Of a stretch of DNA of 64,000 nucleotides, positions 50,505 through 58,830 are shown in pieces. Where the stretch lies: contig NZ_JAPKFL010000015.1 in the NCBI RefSeq assembly GCF_026262575.1, positions 98,082-162,081 of the forward strand, read 5' to 3'. The position numbers and the translations under genes were made by a program. The DNA is from Streptomyces marinisediminis (GTDB taxonomy: Bacteria; Actinomycetota; Actinomycetes; Streptomycetales; Streptomycetaceae). The notes beneath the pieces were generated by a model. The model made no database searches and was not told the DNA's origin. It saw only the letters and a list, made by a program, of their open reading frames with translations. The stretch's first letter is position 1; every line of letters begins with the position of its first letter.

Positions 50505-51680
50505 TCACGTGGTGCGGCACAGAGCGTGGTCGACGAGGTCGCGCAGGGCGTCTTCCTGACGGGCCGCGGTCTGCGGGTCCGCGGCGCGGCTGTGCGCGGA
50601 GACGGTGACCGTGCGTCGACCGTCCGTGGTTGCCGCTGCCCGGAGGACGTAACCGAAACCGCTCCCTCCGTGCCCGAGGTAACCGCCGCCGCAGGACAGC
50701 GGGGTGTGGAACAGGCCCAGACCGGCCTGCGTGCCTGCCGGGAGCCCGCTGTCCTGCGGCACCGGGACGGTGGGGTGCATGGCGGCGAGCTCGGTGGGCT
50801 TCAGCAGCCGCCCGCTGACCAGGGCGGTGAAGAAGCGGTTGAGGTCGCGAGCGGTGCCGGTCATCGAACCGTCGGACCCGCTGTCGAAGGGACGGTAGGG
50901 GATCGTGGTGTCGACGAACGGGCCGTCCACCGCGAACTGCTGGTAGTTGGTGGTGTGCGGATGCGGGAGGAAGGGCTGCGTGCCCGGGGTGTCGGTGTGC
51001 CGCAGGCCGAGGGGGCGCAGGATGCGGTCGTTGACCTGCTGTTCCCAGGTGTGGCCGGTGACTTTCTCGATGATCATTCCGGCGAGTACGTAGTTGGTGT
51101 TGGAGTACGCCCAGCCGGTGCCCGCCGGGAAGGCGGGCTCGTGGCGCACGGCCAGGGCGACCAGCTCTTCGGGCGTGTAGGCACGCCACCGGTCGGCGAA
51201 GTAGGCCCGGGCGCTCGGGTCGGGGAAGACGTCGTGGACGTAGTCGGACAGGCCGCTGGTGTGCTGCAGCAGATCGCCGACGGTGATGGTCCGGCCGTCG
51301 TTCCCCGCACCCGCGACGACCCCGGGCAGCAGTTGCTCCACCGTCTGGCTAAGGGCGACCCGCTTTTCGCCCACCAGTTGCAGCACGACGGTGGCGACGA
51401 ACGTCTTGGTGGTGCTGCCCAGTCGCAGGTAGCCGCCCTCCGGGACCGGGCGGCGCGTGACCAGGTCCCCCACCCCGGAGCGGGCCGTGCTGGTCCCGCG
51501 CGGGCTCTCCAGGCGGACCGCCACGCCGGTGACCCCGGCCTCCCGCAGCGCGTCGGCGCCACGCTGCACGGACCACCCCGAGCGGGAGGGGCGTGGCGGA
51601 CCCGCGGCCGCGACGGACGGCGGAGACGACACGACCAGGGCCGGCCCCGCGGACGACAACTTCACACGACGAAAGACCAT
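50505..51680 (-). CDS. Serine DD-peptidase / class C beta-lactamase-like
   Basis: A 391-residue penicillin-recognising serine hydrolase close to the Streptomyces R61 DD-carboxypeptidase. Active-site motifs: STTK (Ser89, Lys92), YSN in GWAYSNTNY, and HGG in YLGHGGSGFGY (HTG equivalent). A short hydrophobic N-terminus (VKLSSAGPALVVSS, Ala-rich cleavage region) may be a weak signal peptide. The ATG at 51680 lacks a ribosome binding site; TAGCCT (51687-51692, minus strand) 6 nt before it suggests a leaderless mRNA. It could act on peptidoglycan or on another D-amino-acid or ester substrate. Confidence 0.88.
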   Translation of the reverse strand: MVFRRVKLSSAGPALVVSSPPSVAAAGPPRPSRSGWSVQRGADALREAGVTGVAVRLESPRGTSTARSGVGDLVTRRPVPEGGYLRLGSTTKTFVATVVLQLVGEKRVALSQTVEQLLPGVVAGAGNDGRTITVGDLLQHTSGLSDYVHDVFPDPSARAYFADRWRAYTPEELVALAVRHEPAFPAGTGWAYSNTNYVLAGMIIEKVTGHTWEQQVNDRILRPLGLRHTDTPGTQPFLPHPHTTNYQQFAVDGPFVDTTIPYRPFDSGSDGSMTGTARDLNRFFTALVSGRLLKPTELAAMHPTVPVPQDSGLPAGTQAGLGLFHTPLSCGGGYLGHGGSGFGYVLRAAATTDGRRTVTVSAHSRAADPQTAARQEDALRDLVDHALCRTT

Positions 51681-51706
51681 GGCCCGAGGCTAGGAACGGC
51701 AAGGGC

Positions 51707-51787
51707 CACCAGCCATCCGGGAGCCACCCCCTCGCCACCGGGTGGCACCCGGATGGACAAGCGCACCAGCCACCCGGCTGCCACCCC
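51707..51787. repeat. 24-bp direct repeat in a divergent promoter region
   Basis: A 24-bp element (CACCAGCCAYCCGG, then SWGCCACCCC) occurs at 51707-51730 and 51764-51787, with three differences and a 57-bp period. CCACCGGGTGGC and GGGTGGCACCC dyads lie between. The first copy overlaps the expected -35 of the DD-peptidase gene. A regulator site is inferred. Confidence 0.5.
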
Positions 51788-51898
51788 AGGCCGCGCGCCC
51801 GAGCACGCCCCTGACCAGCAGGGCGGCCGCCGGGTTCCGGCGAGGAGCAGCGACGACGGCCGCGTGCCCACGCAGGGACGGTGCCGGAGAATGACGTG

Positions 51899-52753
51899 AT
51901 GGACCAACTTGAGCGGACCGTGGGACTCGTCCGCGGCCTCCTGGAACCGGAGCTCCTCGGCACGTACCTCCACGGCTCCGCCGTGCTCGGGGGCCTCAAC
52001 CCTGCCAGCGATCTGGACGTTCTCGTGGTCACGCGGAAGACCATGGAGGAGCGGACGAGGCGGGCGCTCCTTGAGGGCTTGCTGGAGATTTCCGGCGTCA
52101 CGGCGGGCATCCGGCCGGTGGAACTCACCGTCGTGGTCCAGTCCGAGGTCCGCCCCTGGCGGTTCCCGCCGATCGGCGACTTCCTGTACGGCGAATGGCT
52201 GCGCGACGACGTGCGGGTCAGCGAACCCCCGCAGCCGGGCCCCATGCCGGACCTGGCCCTCGTACTCACCATGACCCTGGCAGGCGACCACCCGCTCACC
52301 GGCCCGCCTCCCGCCCAGCTCGTCGGCCCCGTGCCGCCCGCCGACCTCGTGCGGGCGAGCGTCGCCGGCGTCCCCGAACTCCTCCACGACCTGGCCGACG
52401 ACACTCGCAACGTCGTGCTGACTCTCGCCCGCGTCTGGACCACCCTCGCCACGGGCGAGATCAGGCCCAAGGACGCTGCCGCGGACTGGGCCCTCGCCCA
52501 CCTCCCCCCGGAACACCGCCCGGTACTGGAGCACGCCAGAGATCTGTACCGCCACTGCCGTTACGAGGACGAGGTCTGGAGCCACGATCTGATGCGTCGA
52601 GTCGGCCCCCACGTGGACGAAGTGCTCGCCCACATCGACGGTCTCCGCCGCCGGGCCGGACCCGCACGCTGGGCCGTGACTGCCGGCCACCCCTCTGCCC
52701 CGGCCTCCGACGCCCCACCACGTCGCCGAGTGCGATCGCGGCGACGACCTTGA
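51899..52753 (+). CDS. AadA/ANT(3'')-like nucleotidyltransferase
   Basis: 284 residues, similar to aminoglycoside (3'')(9) adenylyltransferases. N-terminal nucleotidyltransferase domain with LGTYLHGSAVLGG, followed by LNPASDLDVLVV (GS-x-SDxD metal site, about 27-51). The C-terminal helical domain includes DTRNVVLTLARVWTTLATGEI and KDAAADWALAHLP, the usual AadA end region. GGAGA lies 8 nt before the ATG at 51899; GTG at 51881 is an alternative. It would transfer AMP to streptomycin or spectinomycin if it is a true resistance enzyme. Environmental members may have other substrates. Confidence 0.87.
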   Translation: MDQLERTVGLVRGLLEPELLGTYLHGSAVLGGLNPASDLDVLVVTRKTMEERTRRALLEGLLEISGVTAGIRPVELTVVVQSEVRPWRFPPIGDFLYGEWLRDDVRVSEPPQPGPMPDLALVLTMTLAGDHPLTGPPPAQLVGPVPPADLVRASVAGVPELLHDLADDTRNVVLTLARVWTTLATGEIRPKDAAADWALAHLPPEHRPVLEHARDLYRHCRYEDEVWSHDLMRRVGPHVDEVLAHIDGLRRRAGPARWAVTAGHPSAPASDAPPRRRVRSRRRP

Positions 52754-53418
52754 TCGACGCCGGGACCTCAGCGGCACCTCAGGGAACGACACTGGCGTCG
52801 TCCCCTGACGCGGCCCGGACGGGACTCGCGGAGGGAGGCTGACGAGCCGGTGCGTGACAGCGGGCGCGGCTGCCGCCCCGCGTGAGCACCACCGACGGTC
52901 GGGCTTGGGCGGTGCGGTCAAGACGGGACCGGCGATGGCGCGGTAGGTGCCGGACAGGCGGTCGCGACGGTGGGTCCAGCACCTCAGTCGCTTCCCGCGT
53001 GCGCGATCCGGGCCGGACGTGTACGACCGTGACGCGGTCGGACGAGTGCCCGTGACGGCCCCGCCCCACGGCTCGGTCCTCCCGGGCAGCGCTCCGTGCC
53101 GCGGCCTTCTCGGCGGGACGACCGCCTGGCCTGCGTGATCCGTCTGAGCCCGAGGCAGCCGTCATCCAGCACGGCCTCCACGACCGGTAGGCGCGGCAAC
53201 CAGTCGGCGATCACGGCGCCCTTCACGGCGTTCCGCTTCTGCGCTTCCCGGCTCGGCCGAGGGAGCCGCCCTCGGTGCGGTCCAGGGCGCGCGGGTTCGG
53301 CTTCGCGGCCGTCGCGGGCCGCGTCCGCCCGTAGGGCGAGGTGAGCGCGGCGCGCCGCCGGAGCGGGCCGGGGCGACACGCCCGGCGGCGCCGTCCCGTA
53401 CCGGACGGGGCCGCTTCC
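52754..53418. other. Gene-poor spacer
   Basis: 665 bases. A minus-strand frame around 53100-53300 contains a protein-like stretch (AVIADWLPRLPVVEAVLDDG), but without a start signal, continuation or known family. It may be the remains of a gene. Otherwise nothing is seen. Confidence 0.4.
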
Positions 53419-53431
53419 TACCATGGCGCTC

Positions 53432-53812
53432 ATGGCAATCAAACGCTCGTTCGCGAACATCCTGTCCGACCGGCTTCCCGAGACGAGGGACTTCTTCTCC
53501 GAGCTGCTGGGCCTGACCGTCGTGTACGACAGCGACTGGTTCGTCAGCCTCCAGGACCCCGACGACCCCCGGCACGAACTGGGCGTCTGGCGCCGCGACC
53601 ACGAACTGGTGCCCGAGCCCTACCGGACGGCCCCCTCCGGCACGGTGCTCACCTTCGTCGTCGACGACGTGGACGCGGTGCACAGGGCCGCGCGGGAGCA
53701 GGGCCGGGAGATCGTGGCTCCCCCGCGGGACACCTTCTACGGACAGCGCAGCATGCTCGTGAAGGACCCCAACGGCCAACTCCTCGACGTCTGCACCCCG
53801 GTGGCTGGATGA
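53432..53812 (+). CDS. Glyoxalase/VOC-family protein
   Basis: 126 residues, one VOC fold made of two beta-alpha-beta-beta-beta modules: IKRSFANILSDRLPETRDFF and VVYDSDWFVSLQDP in the first, GTVLTFVVDDVDAVHRAAREQG and YGQRSMLVKDPNGQLLDV in the second. The ATG at 53432 is chosen over 53423, because TACCAT (53419-53424) ends 7 nt before it and no ribosome binding site exists, again a leaderless arrangement. Members include glyoxalases, bleomycin-type resistance proteins and dioxygenases. No resistance or metabolic partner adjoins, so the activity stays open. Confidence 0.87.
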   Translation: MAIKRSFANILSDRLPETRDFFSELLGLTVVYDSDWFVSLQDPDDPRHELGVWRRDHELVPEPYRTAPSGTVLTFVVDDVDAVHRAAREQGREIVAPPRDTFYGQRSMLVKDPNGQLLDVCTPVAG

Positions 53813-54942
53813 CCTTGCCCTTGGCGCGCCGTGTGAGCCGTACCGAGTCAGACCACGCCGGTCGGCGTGCGCGAACGCGAGGCGGTAGGGGGCCCCGGCC
53901 CGCCGGCGCTTGGGGGAAGACGCCCTCGTGCCGAGCCGTGCGCCAACGCCGCCTGCGTGCCTGTCGGCACCGCGCCCCGGGGTCGGCCGCGTGTCACCGA
54001 GCCCGTCGACGACCTGGTGCACAGCGGCTGCACCGACCGGTTGGAGCTTCTGGAACCGCAAGCCGACACGAGTAGGGCGCAGACGAGGCGGGGCGCGGCG
54101 GCGCACGCCTACCTGCCCCGTGGCCACGCCTCTATCCGGCGACCGACCGGGAGGCTACGTGCCGCCGGCGTCCGAGTGCACCGGGAAAGACCGCCGCACA
54201 GCACGTCAGCCGGACACGGCTGGAGCAGGCCACCCGGAGCGGCGAGCCCGCCCCCGCCGGACCGCGTGCAGCCCCTCGCCCTCGGGATCGTCCAGGACCT
54301 CGCGCACCATCCGCCACTCACCGCGCCCGAGCCTAAGCCACACGACCGCGCGGTCATCGCCGCCCGCGTCCTCACCACCCGGCCGCGCACCGCCCGCCGC
54401 ACCGGCCCGAGGTGCGACGACGGCGTGGTGCACCGGCGGGCCGCGATGCCCGAGCAGCTCCCCATCCCGTTCCCGAACGCCGACGCCGACGCCGGGCCTC
54501 GGTCGGCGCTCGGCATGACGGCCGCTGCGGGCCTTGCCGGAGCCCCGCGCGGACGCAGGAAGCCTCGGCCTCACCACCGAGCGTGGCCGAACCCGCACCG
54601 CGGGCAGGAAGCCCGCCGCTGAGCTCACCACGGGAGTGCCCACCCGATGTCCGGCATCCGATGCGGACGACGCGCACCGGGCGCCTCCGGCCGTGCGCAC
54701 CGCTTCCGTTCACGCGCACCGGGCCGGTGCGCGCACGGGACGTGACGAACGTCGATGCCGTGTACCCGGTGCACATCCCTCGACCAAGTGCGCGCACCGA
54801 ATGAGCACCCCCTTGTCCCAGGCGCGCGTCTGCCGCGTTCCCCTGGGATCGCGCCTCGCCGCCACCCCCGGAGATGTCGCGTACCGGCATGCGGTGGGCC
54901 GGATGGGAAGCGAGATCTCCCCCGCAGGCCGCCGCCCTCGAC
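53813..54942. other. Longest gene-free stretch of the window
   Basis: 1.1 kb without a confident gene. On the minus strand 54206-54433 encodes a short protein-like frame (from GTG at 54433, including VVWLRLGRGEWRMVREVLDD), which could be a small gene or the end of a broken one. It has no clear ribosome binding site. Repeated GCGCACCG words occur around 54670-54800. Nothing else stands out. Confidence 0.4.
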
Positions 54943-54972
54943 TTGATAGGCAAGTAAATGCTTGCCTATTCT
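54943..54972 (+). promoter_or_regulatory. ArsR-type promoter-operator
   Basis: TTGATA (54943-54948) and TATTCT (54967-54972) with 18-bp spacing, overlapped by the perfect dyad TAGGCAAG-TAAATG-CTTGCCTA (54947-54968). The operator covers the whole promoter, as expected for an autorepressing ArsR protein. The -10 ends 6 nt before GTG 54979. Confidence 0.85.
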
Positions 54973-54978
54973 GTGGTT

Positions 54979-55299
54979 GTGGCCGACGACCTCTTCAAAG
55001 CCCTGGCCGACCCCACCCGCCGCACCATCCTCGACGAGCTCACGGAGAAGTCCGGACAGACACTGTTCGAGATCTGCTCGCGACTGAGCATGAAGCACCA
55101 GCTCGGTATCTCACGTCAGGCGGTCTCCCAGCATCTCGCCTTGCTGGAGGCCGCCGGGCTCGTCGAGACCAGACGGGACGGCCGCTGCAAGTTCCATGAC
55201 CTGAACACGGCCCCACTGCGGCGGATAGCCGAGCGATGGCCCCTGCCCGACCCATCCGACCCATCCGACCCATCCGGACGAGAGAAGAGCAGCCCATGA
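54979..55299 (+). CDS. ArsR-family repressor
   Basis: 106 residues: DDLFKALADPTRRTILDELTE, then the recognition helix region LGISRQAVSQHLALLEAAGLV and the wing TRRDGRCKFHDLN. No CxC metal motif is seen, so a non-metal ligand is likely. The frame opens at 54958, but that ATG lies inside the promoter. GTG 54979 coincides with the predicted transcription start, giving a leaderless mRNA. The C-terminus has a DPSDPSDPS repeat from a 9-bp tandem repeat (about 55247-55275). The stop overlaps the ATG of a VOC gene. Confidence 0.9.
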   Translation: MADDLFKALADPTRRTILDELTEKSGQTLFEICSRLSMKHQLGISRQAVSQHLALLEAAGLVETRRDGRCKFHDLNTAPLRRIAERWPLPDPSDPSDPSGREKSSP

Positions 55300-55687
55300 A
55301 GATCCATCTGACCAGCGTATTCGTCGACGACCAGGCCAAGGCGGAGCACTTCTACACCGAGATCCTCGGCTTCGTGAAGAAGCACGACCTCCCACTGGGT
55401 GAGGGGGCCGGTGGCTGACCGTCGTCGCGCCCGACGAGCCCGACGGCACCGAGCTCCTCCTGGAGCCCGCCGGCCACCCGGCCGTCAAGCCCTACCGCGA
55501 TGCGCTCGTCAAGGACGGCATCCCGCTCGCCCAGTTCGCCGTCGACGACGTAGAGGCGGAGTACACGCGCCTGCACGCCCTCGGCGTTCGCTTCACGCAG
55601 GAGCCCCTGGCGATGGGCCCTGTCACCACTGCCGTCTTCGACGACACCTGCGGCAACCTGGTCCAGATCGCAACACAGTCGCAGTAG
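55296..55687 (+). pseudogene. VOC-family gene broken by a frameshift
   Basis: The first 40 codons (MKIHLTSVFVDDQAKAEHFY, then TEILGFVKKHDLPLGEGA) lead into a TGA at about 55416. The rest of the same protein continues in another frame: WLTVVAPDEPDGTELLLEP, then FAVDDVEAEYTRLHALGVRF and VFDDTCGNLVQIATQSQ, ending at 55687. Total length is 392, one base short of 131 codons. Inserting one C near 55408 in GGGGGCCGG restores the whole domain. Either a recent deletion or a sequencing error. It was translationally coupled to the ArsR gene (ATGA) and probably was its target. Confidence 0.85.
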
Positions 55688-56070
55688 GCGGTCGGCCTGG
55701 GCCGGGCTCCGGCTGCCGCGGCGACCGGACCCTCGCCCTGGAGCCCGTCAGCAGCCACGTGGTCCCGGGGCCATCGGCCCGTGCTCGTGCTGCGGGAGAC
55801 GTCCGGGCCCCGCGGTGGCGGGCTGGTAGGTGCTGCGCACTAGGCAAGCGGAAGCGGTCGCTGCGCTCCCGCCCGACCTCGCGATGCGAAGGCGGTCACC
55901 TCCGCTGCGCTTCGGTGACCCGGCGAAACCGGCAAGGCTCCAGCCGCCCCGGTTTCGGCCCGCCACCCCCGCCTCACCCTTTCGAAGTCTTCTGCACCGA
56001 TCGGCAGCGGCGGTCACCGCTGCGCCGCTACCGTGAACGGAGACGTCCCGCCCTGCGCCGGAGGCCGCCG
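55688..56070. other. Spacer with a possible terminator
   Basis: About 380 bases, no gene. GGTCACC (55894-55900) and GGTGACC (55914-55920) are perfect 7-bp arms around 13 bases, a weak hairpin. The region just before 56071 contains a GGAGG site of the following gene. Confidence 0.45.
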
Positions 56071-56343
56071 ATGGAGTCTGATCCCGCCCCCACCATGACC
56101 ACCTACGTCGACGGACAGCCGGTCGCTGTCCCGGCCACGATCGCGGCCGTCCGTGCCCAGCTCGGCGCCGGGGACCGCGAACGGTTCGACGCCGAGATCG
56201 AGCGCACTCCCGCTCTCCAGGTCCCAGCCGTCCTCATCGCCTGGGCCCTCCCGCCCGAAGTCCGCGCCGCCGACGAGGAGGCGTTCCAGCGGCTGGCTCG
56301 TGGCGACCACTCCGGCATGCACCCCGGAGCCGACGCCGCGTGA
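56071..56343 (+). CDS. Putative antitoxin (90 aa)
   Basis: 90 residues with GGAGG 6 nt before the ATG. A short MTTYVDGQPVAVPATIAAVRA segment is followed by RERFDAEIERTPALQVPAV and an acidic C-terminal helix region with DEEAFQRLARGDHSG. It is acidic overall. It overlaps the next gene by 4 nt (GTGA). Pair layout, size and charge fit an antitoxin of a type II module of the RelE/ParE kind, in which the C-terminal part would cover the toxin. No known antitoxin DNA-binding fold is obvious. Moderate confidence in the gene, low in the role. Confidence 0.7.
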   Translation: MESDPAPTMTTYVDGQPVAVPATIAAVRAQLGAGDRERFDAEIERTPALQVPAVLIAWALPPEVRAADEEAFQRLARGDHSGMHPGADAA

Positions 56344-56582
56344 GCCGCTACCGCGTCCAGTACGGCAACGAAGCCCTCACCGCCTTGAGCGCCATGACGG
56401 CTGCGCGGCGAAGCGGCTACGAAGCCGGGATGACCCGCCTGGCTTCCGCCCCCTACGGCCACGGCTCCACCCCGGCAGGACGCGACCGGGACCGCCGCCA
56501 GGCCGCCGTGGCCGGCACCATCACCCTCTACCGGGTCAGCCACAGTGCCATGACCGTCAGCGTCGTCCGCATCGTCCACTGA
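56340..56582 (+). CDS. Putative RelE/ParE-fold toxin (80 aa)
   Basis: 80 basic residues: YRVQYGNEALTALSAM at the start, a helical middle, then YGHGSTPAGRDRDRRQAAVAG, and two closing strands ITLYRVSHSAMTVSVVRIVH. This strand order (VxYxxxA...L, later RR-A, then I-LYxV, VxVxxI-H) is that of RelE/ParE toxins, which cleave ribosome-bound mRNA or poison gyrase. The GTG start is fused to the stop of the upstream gene, the standard coupling of a toxin to its antitoxin. The assignment is by pattern and context only. Confidence 0.65.
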   Translation: MSRYRVQYGNEALTALSAMTAARRSGYEAGMTRLASAPYGHGSTPAGRDRDRRQAAVAGTITLYRVSHSAMTVSVVRIVH

Positions 56583-56814
56583 ACCACCCGAGGGAAGACC
56601 CTCGCCCCGGTCGACACCGTGCCGGAGGCCCACGACGTTCCGGGCCGGGCGGGGACGTGTGCGTCGCGGAGAGCCTCTGACGGGTTCTGTGTCGTGCTTG
56701 GTGGTATGCCTCGCTGCGCCCAGCCTCGGGGCCCGCGCTTCAGGTCTGCTGCCCGTCACCGGCGGGGTGGGGTTCGCCGGTGCCCAGCGCGCACGTCACC
56801 CGGGGGCGGTGGTG

Positions 56815-58122
56815 TCACAGGTCCTGCCGGTGTGTGGGGTGGGGGAAGATGCGTTGGCCTTGTGCGCTGAAGAGCATGAGCGCCCGCATATCGACGAGGA
56901 GTGTGACGCGGTCGCCGGGCCGGCTGCGCGCTCTGTGGCGGGCTCGGAGGACGAGTTCGCCGACGCTGTAGTGGTCGGGCAACGGCGGTGCGGGCTGAGG
57001 CGGTGGGCTGGGGTGGTGGGGGAGGGCGCCGCGGACGCGGCTGATCGTGGTGCGGACGGCTCGTGTGAGGGGGTTGCCGAGGCGGTGCCGTTCGTCGTGG
57101 ACGGACGTCGTGTGGGGCACGTCCGCTGTTCGGGCGCCGATGGTGACATGGAGGAGGATCTCGTGGCCTTGGTACTCGACGTGCGTCACGGTGGCTGTCA
57201 GAGGGTGTTCGTAGGGTGTGGGGGTGGTGTTGACGCGTAGTGCCTCGGGGCGCAGGCCGACGAGGAGCTGCTGACCCTGGACGACACGCAGAAGTTGGTG
57301 GGCCTGTGCCATTTCTTGTGGCAGGACGAGTCTTTGTGGTCCGAGGCTGATGGTCATGGCCCCGTCGATCGGCGCGTACAGGGCGCCGTGCACGAGGTTG
57401 ATGCGCGGTGTGCCCACGAAGGAGGCGACGAAGGCGTTGGCGGGCAGGGCGTACAGCTCTTCCGGGGTGCCGATCTGCTGCAGGGTGCCGTCATGCAGGA
57501 CGGCGATGCGGTCGCCCAGCGCCATGGCTTCGGCCTGGTCGTGGGTGACGTGGACGGTGGTCGCGCCGGTGCGTCGCACCACGGAGAGGATCTCGGTGCG
57601 TAGCCGCACGCGCAGGCGGGCGTCGAGGCTGGAGAGTGGTTCGTCCATGAGGAAGACGGAGGGTCGGCGGATGACGGCCCGGCCCATGGCGACGCGCTGG
57701 CGTTCTCCACCGGACATCTGGGCGGGGACGCGGCTGAGCAGGGACCGGATGCCCAGCCGGTCGGCGACGGTGTTCACCGCCTGGGCGGTGGCGTGTTCGT
57801 CGTCGCCGCGAGCGGCGAGGGGGAAGGCGATGTTCTCGGCGGCGGTCATGGTGGGGTAGAGGGCGAAGTTCTGGAAGACCATGGCCACGTCGCGTTCGCT
57901 GGCGGGCAGGTCGTTGGCCGGCTGCTGATCGAGGAGGAGCTCGCCGCTGGTGATGGTCTCGAGCCCGGCGATCATGCGCAGGAGGGTGGATTTTCCGCAG
58001 CCGGAGGGCCCGAGGAGGACGAGGAACTCGCCGGCGTCCATGTGGAGGGAGACGTCGTGGACGGCTCGGTGGCCGCTGGGGTAGGTCTTGCTGAGACGGT
58101 GCAGGGTGATGGTGCTGCCCAC
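56815..58122 (-). CDS. Sugar-type ABC transporter ATPase, MalK/MsiK-like
   Basis: 435 residues. The nucleotide-binding domain has Walker A GPSGCGKST (38-46), Q-loop FQNFALYP, signature MSGGERQRVAMGRA, Walker B VFLMDEPLSSLD and H-loop VTHDQAEAM. A C-terminal MalK-type regulatory region (OB/TOBE, about 245-435) follows, longer than usual and with a Pro/His-rich insertion near 350-375. No permease or binding protein is adjacent, as for MsiK, a shared ATPase for many Streptomyces sugar importers. GTG start with AGGAGA. Probably co-transcribed with the DoxX gene 49 bases upstream. Confidence 0.9.
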   Translation of the reverse strand: MGSTITLHRLSKTYPSGHRAVHDVSLHMDAGEFLVLLGPSGCGKSTLLRMIAGLETITSGELLLDQQPANDLPASERDVAMVFQNFALYPTMTAAENIAFPLAARGDDEHATAQAVNTVADRLGIRSLLSRVPAQMSGGERQRVAMGRAVIRRPSVFLMDEPLSSLDARLRVRLRTEILSVVRRTGATTVHVTHDQAEAMALGDRIAVLHDGTLQQIGTPEELYALPANAFVASFVGTPRINLVHGALYAPIDGAMTISLGPQRLVLPQEMAQAHQLLRVVQGQQLLVGLRPEALRVNTTPTPYEHPLTATVTHVEYQGHEILLHVTIGARTADVPHTTSVHDERHRLGNPLTRAVRTTISRVRGALPHHPSPPPQPAPPLPDHYSVGELVLRARHRARSRPGDRVTLLVDMRALMLFSAQGQRIFPHPTHRQDL

Positions 58123-58171
58123 GGCGTGCTCTCCTGGGGTTCGTGCGGTGGTTCGCTGGGGGACGCGGTCT

Positions 58172-58690
58172 TCACCGGCTGAGTTCGTCGGCGGTGACGG
58201 CCAGGCAGGCGGTTACCAGGACGAGGTTCTTCAGCACGTACTGGCCTTCGAGAGTGGGGGTGCCGTGGTGCCACATGGCTTCGGGCACGAGGAGCAGTGA
58301 GGCGAAGACGCCGGCCATGTGGACGCAGAAGAGCGCTAACGCGCACCGCAGCAGCAGGCCGGTGATGAGGGCGAGTCCGATGAGGGTCTCCGCGGCGCCC
58401 AACACGGGCATGGACACCTGCGCGGGGAGCAGACCGCCGGTCATCTTCGTCATGGCGAGGGCTGCGACCTCTTCGGCCGGGCTGGCGGCCGGGAAGAGTT
58501 TCAGGATGCCGAATCCGCAGAAGAGCACCCCGAGGCTGACGCGCAGAACTGCGATACTGCGCGGCTGGTAGAAGGCCGCCGCCCGCCGGACTGTCGCCCC
58601 GCGTGGCCGGTACGCGCGCACCGGTGGGGAAGACCGGCGGCGCGGGAGGTGACGGTGGCGGTCGGGCGGAGCGGGGCGGGTTCGGGGCAT
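58172..58690 (-). CDS. DoxX-family membrane protein (first copy)
   Basis: 172 residues. A basic N-terminus of about 40 residues is followed by four helices: SIAVLRVSLGVLFCGFGILKLF, then PVLGAAETLIGLALITGLLL, ALALFCVHMAGVFASLLLVP, and the closing LKNLVLVTACLAVTA. DoxX proteins are often membrane partners in redox or thiol metabolism; their exact reaction is mostly unknown. GGAGA lies 6 nt before ATG 58690. Probably in one transcript with the ABC ATPase. A second DoxX gene lies beyond the LPMO gene. Confidence 0.82.
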   Translation of the reverse strand: MPRTRPAPPDRHRHLPRRRSSPPVRAYRPRGATVRRAAAFYQPRSIAVLRVSLGVLFCGFGILKLFPAASPAEEVAALAMTKMTGGLLPAQVSMPVLGAAETLIGLALITGLLLRCALALFCVHMAGVFASLLLVPEAMWHHGTPTLEGQYVLKNLVLVTACLAVTADELSR

Positions 58691-58759
58691 CCGGCGTCTC
58701 CAGGGGGACACCGGCCCGGCGGCGTCCGCGACGGCGGCCGGGCGGTGGAGTGGATGAAG

Positions 58760-58791
58760 GCCCCGCGAGAGCGCTGCGGCTCTCGCGGGGC
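58760..58791 (-). terminator. Terminator of the LPMO transcript
   Basis: A perfect 13-bp stem GCCCCGCGAGAGC with its complement and a GCTGCG loop, 40 bases after the LPMO stop. It separates the LPMO unit from the DoxX/ABC unit. Confidence 0.88.
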
Positions 58792-58830
58792 GGGTGCGGT
58801 GGCTGCGTGCTCAGCCCGCGCGGGCCGAGG

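Noticed and set aside
52984..53460. Minus-strand frame with a protein-like centre
   Set aside because: No start signal and overlaps the VOC gene start; at best a gene remnant, so only mentioned in the spacer note.
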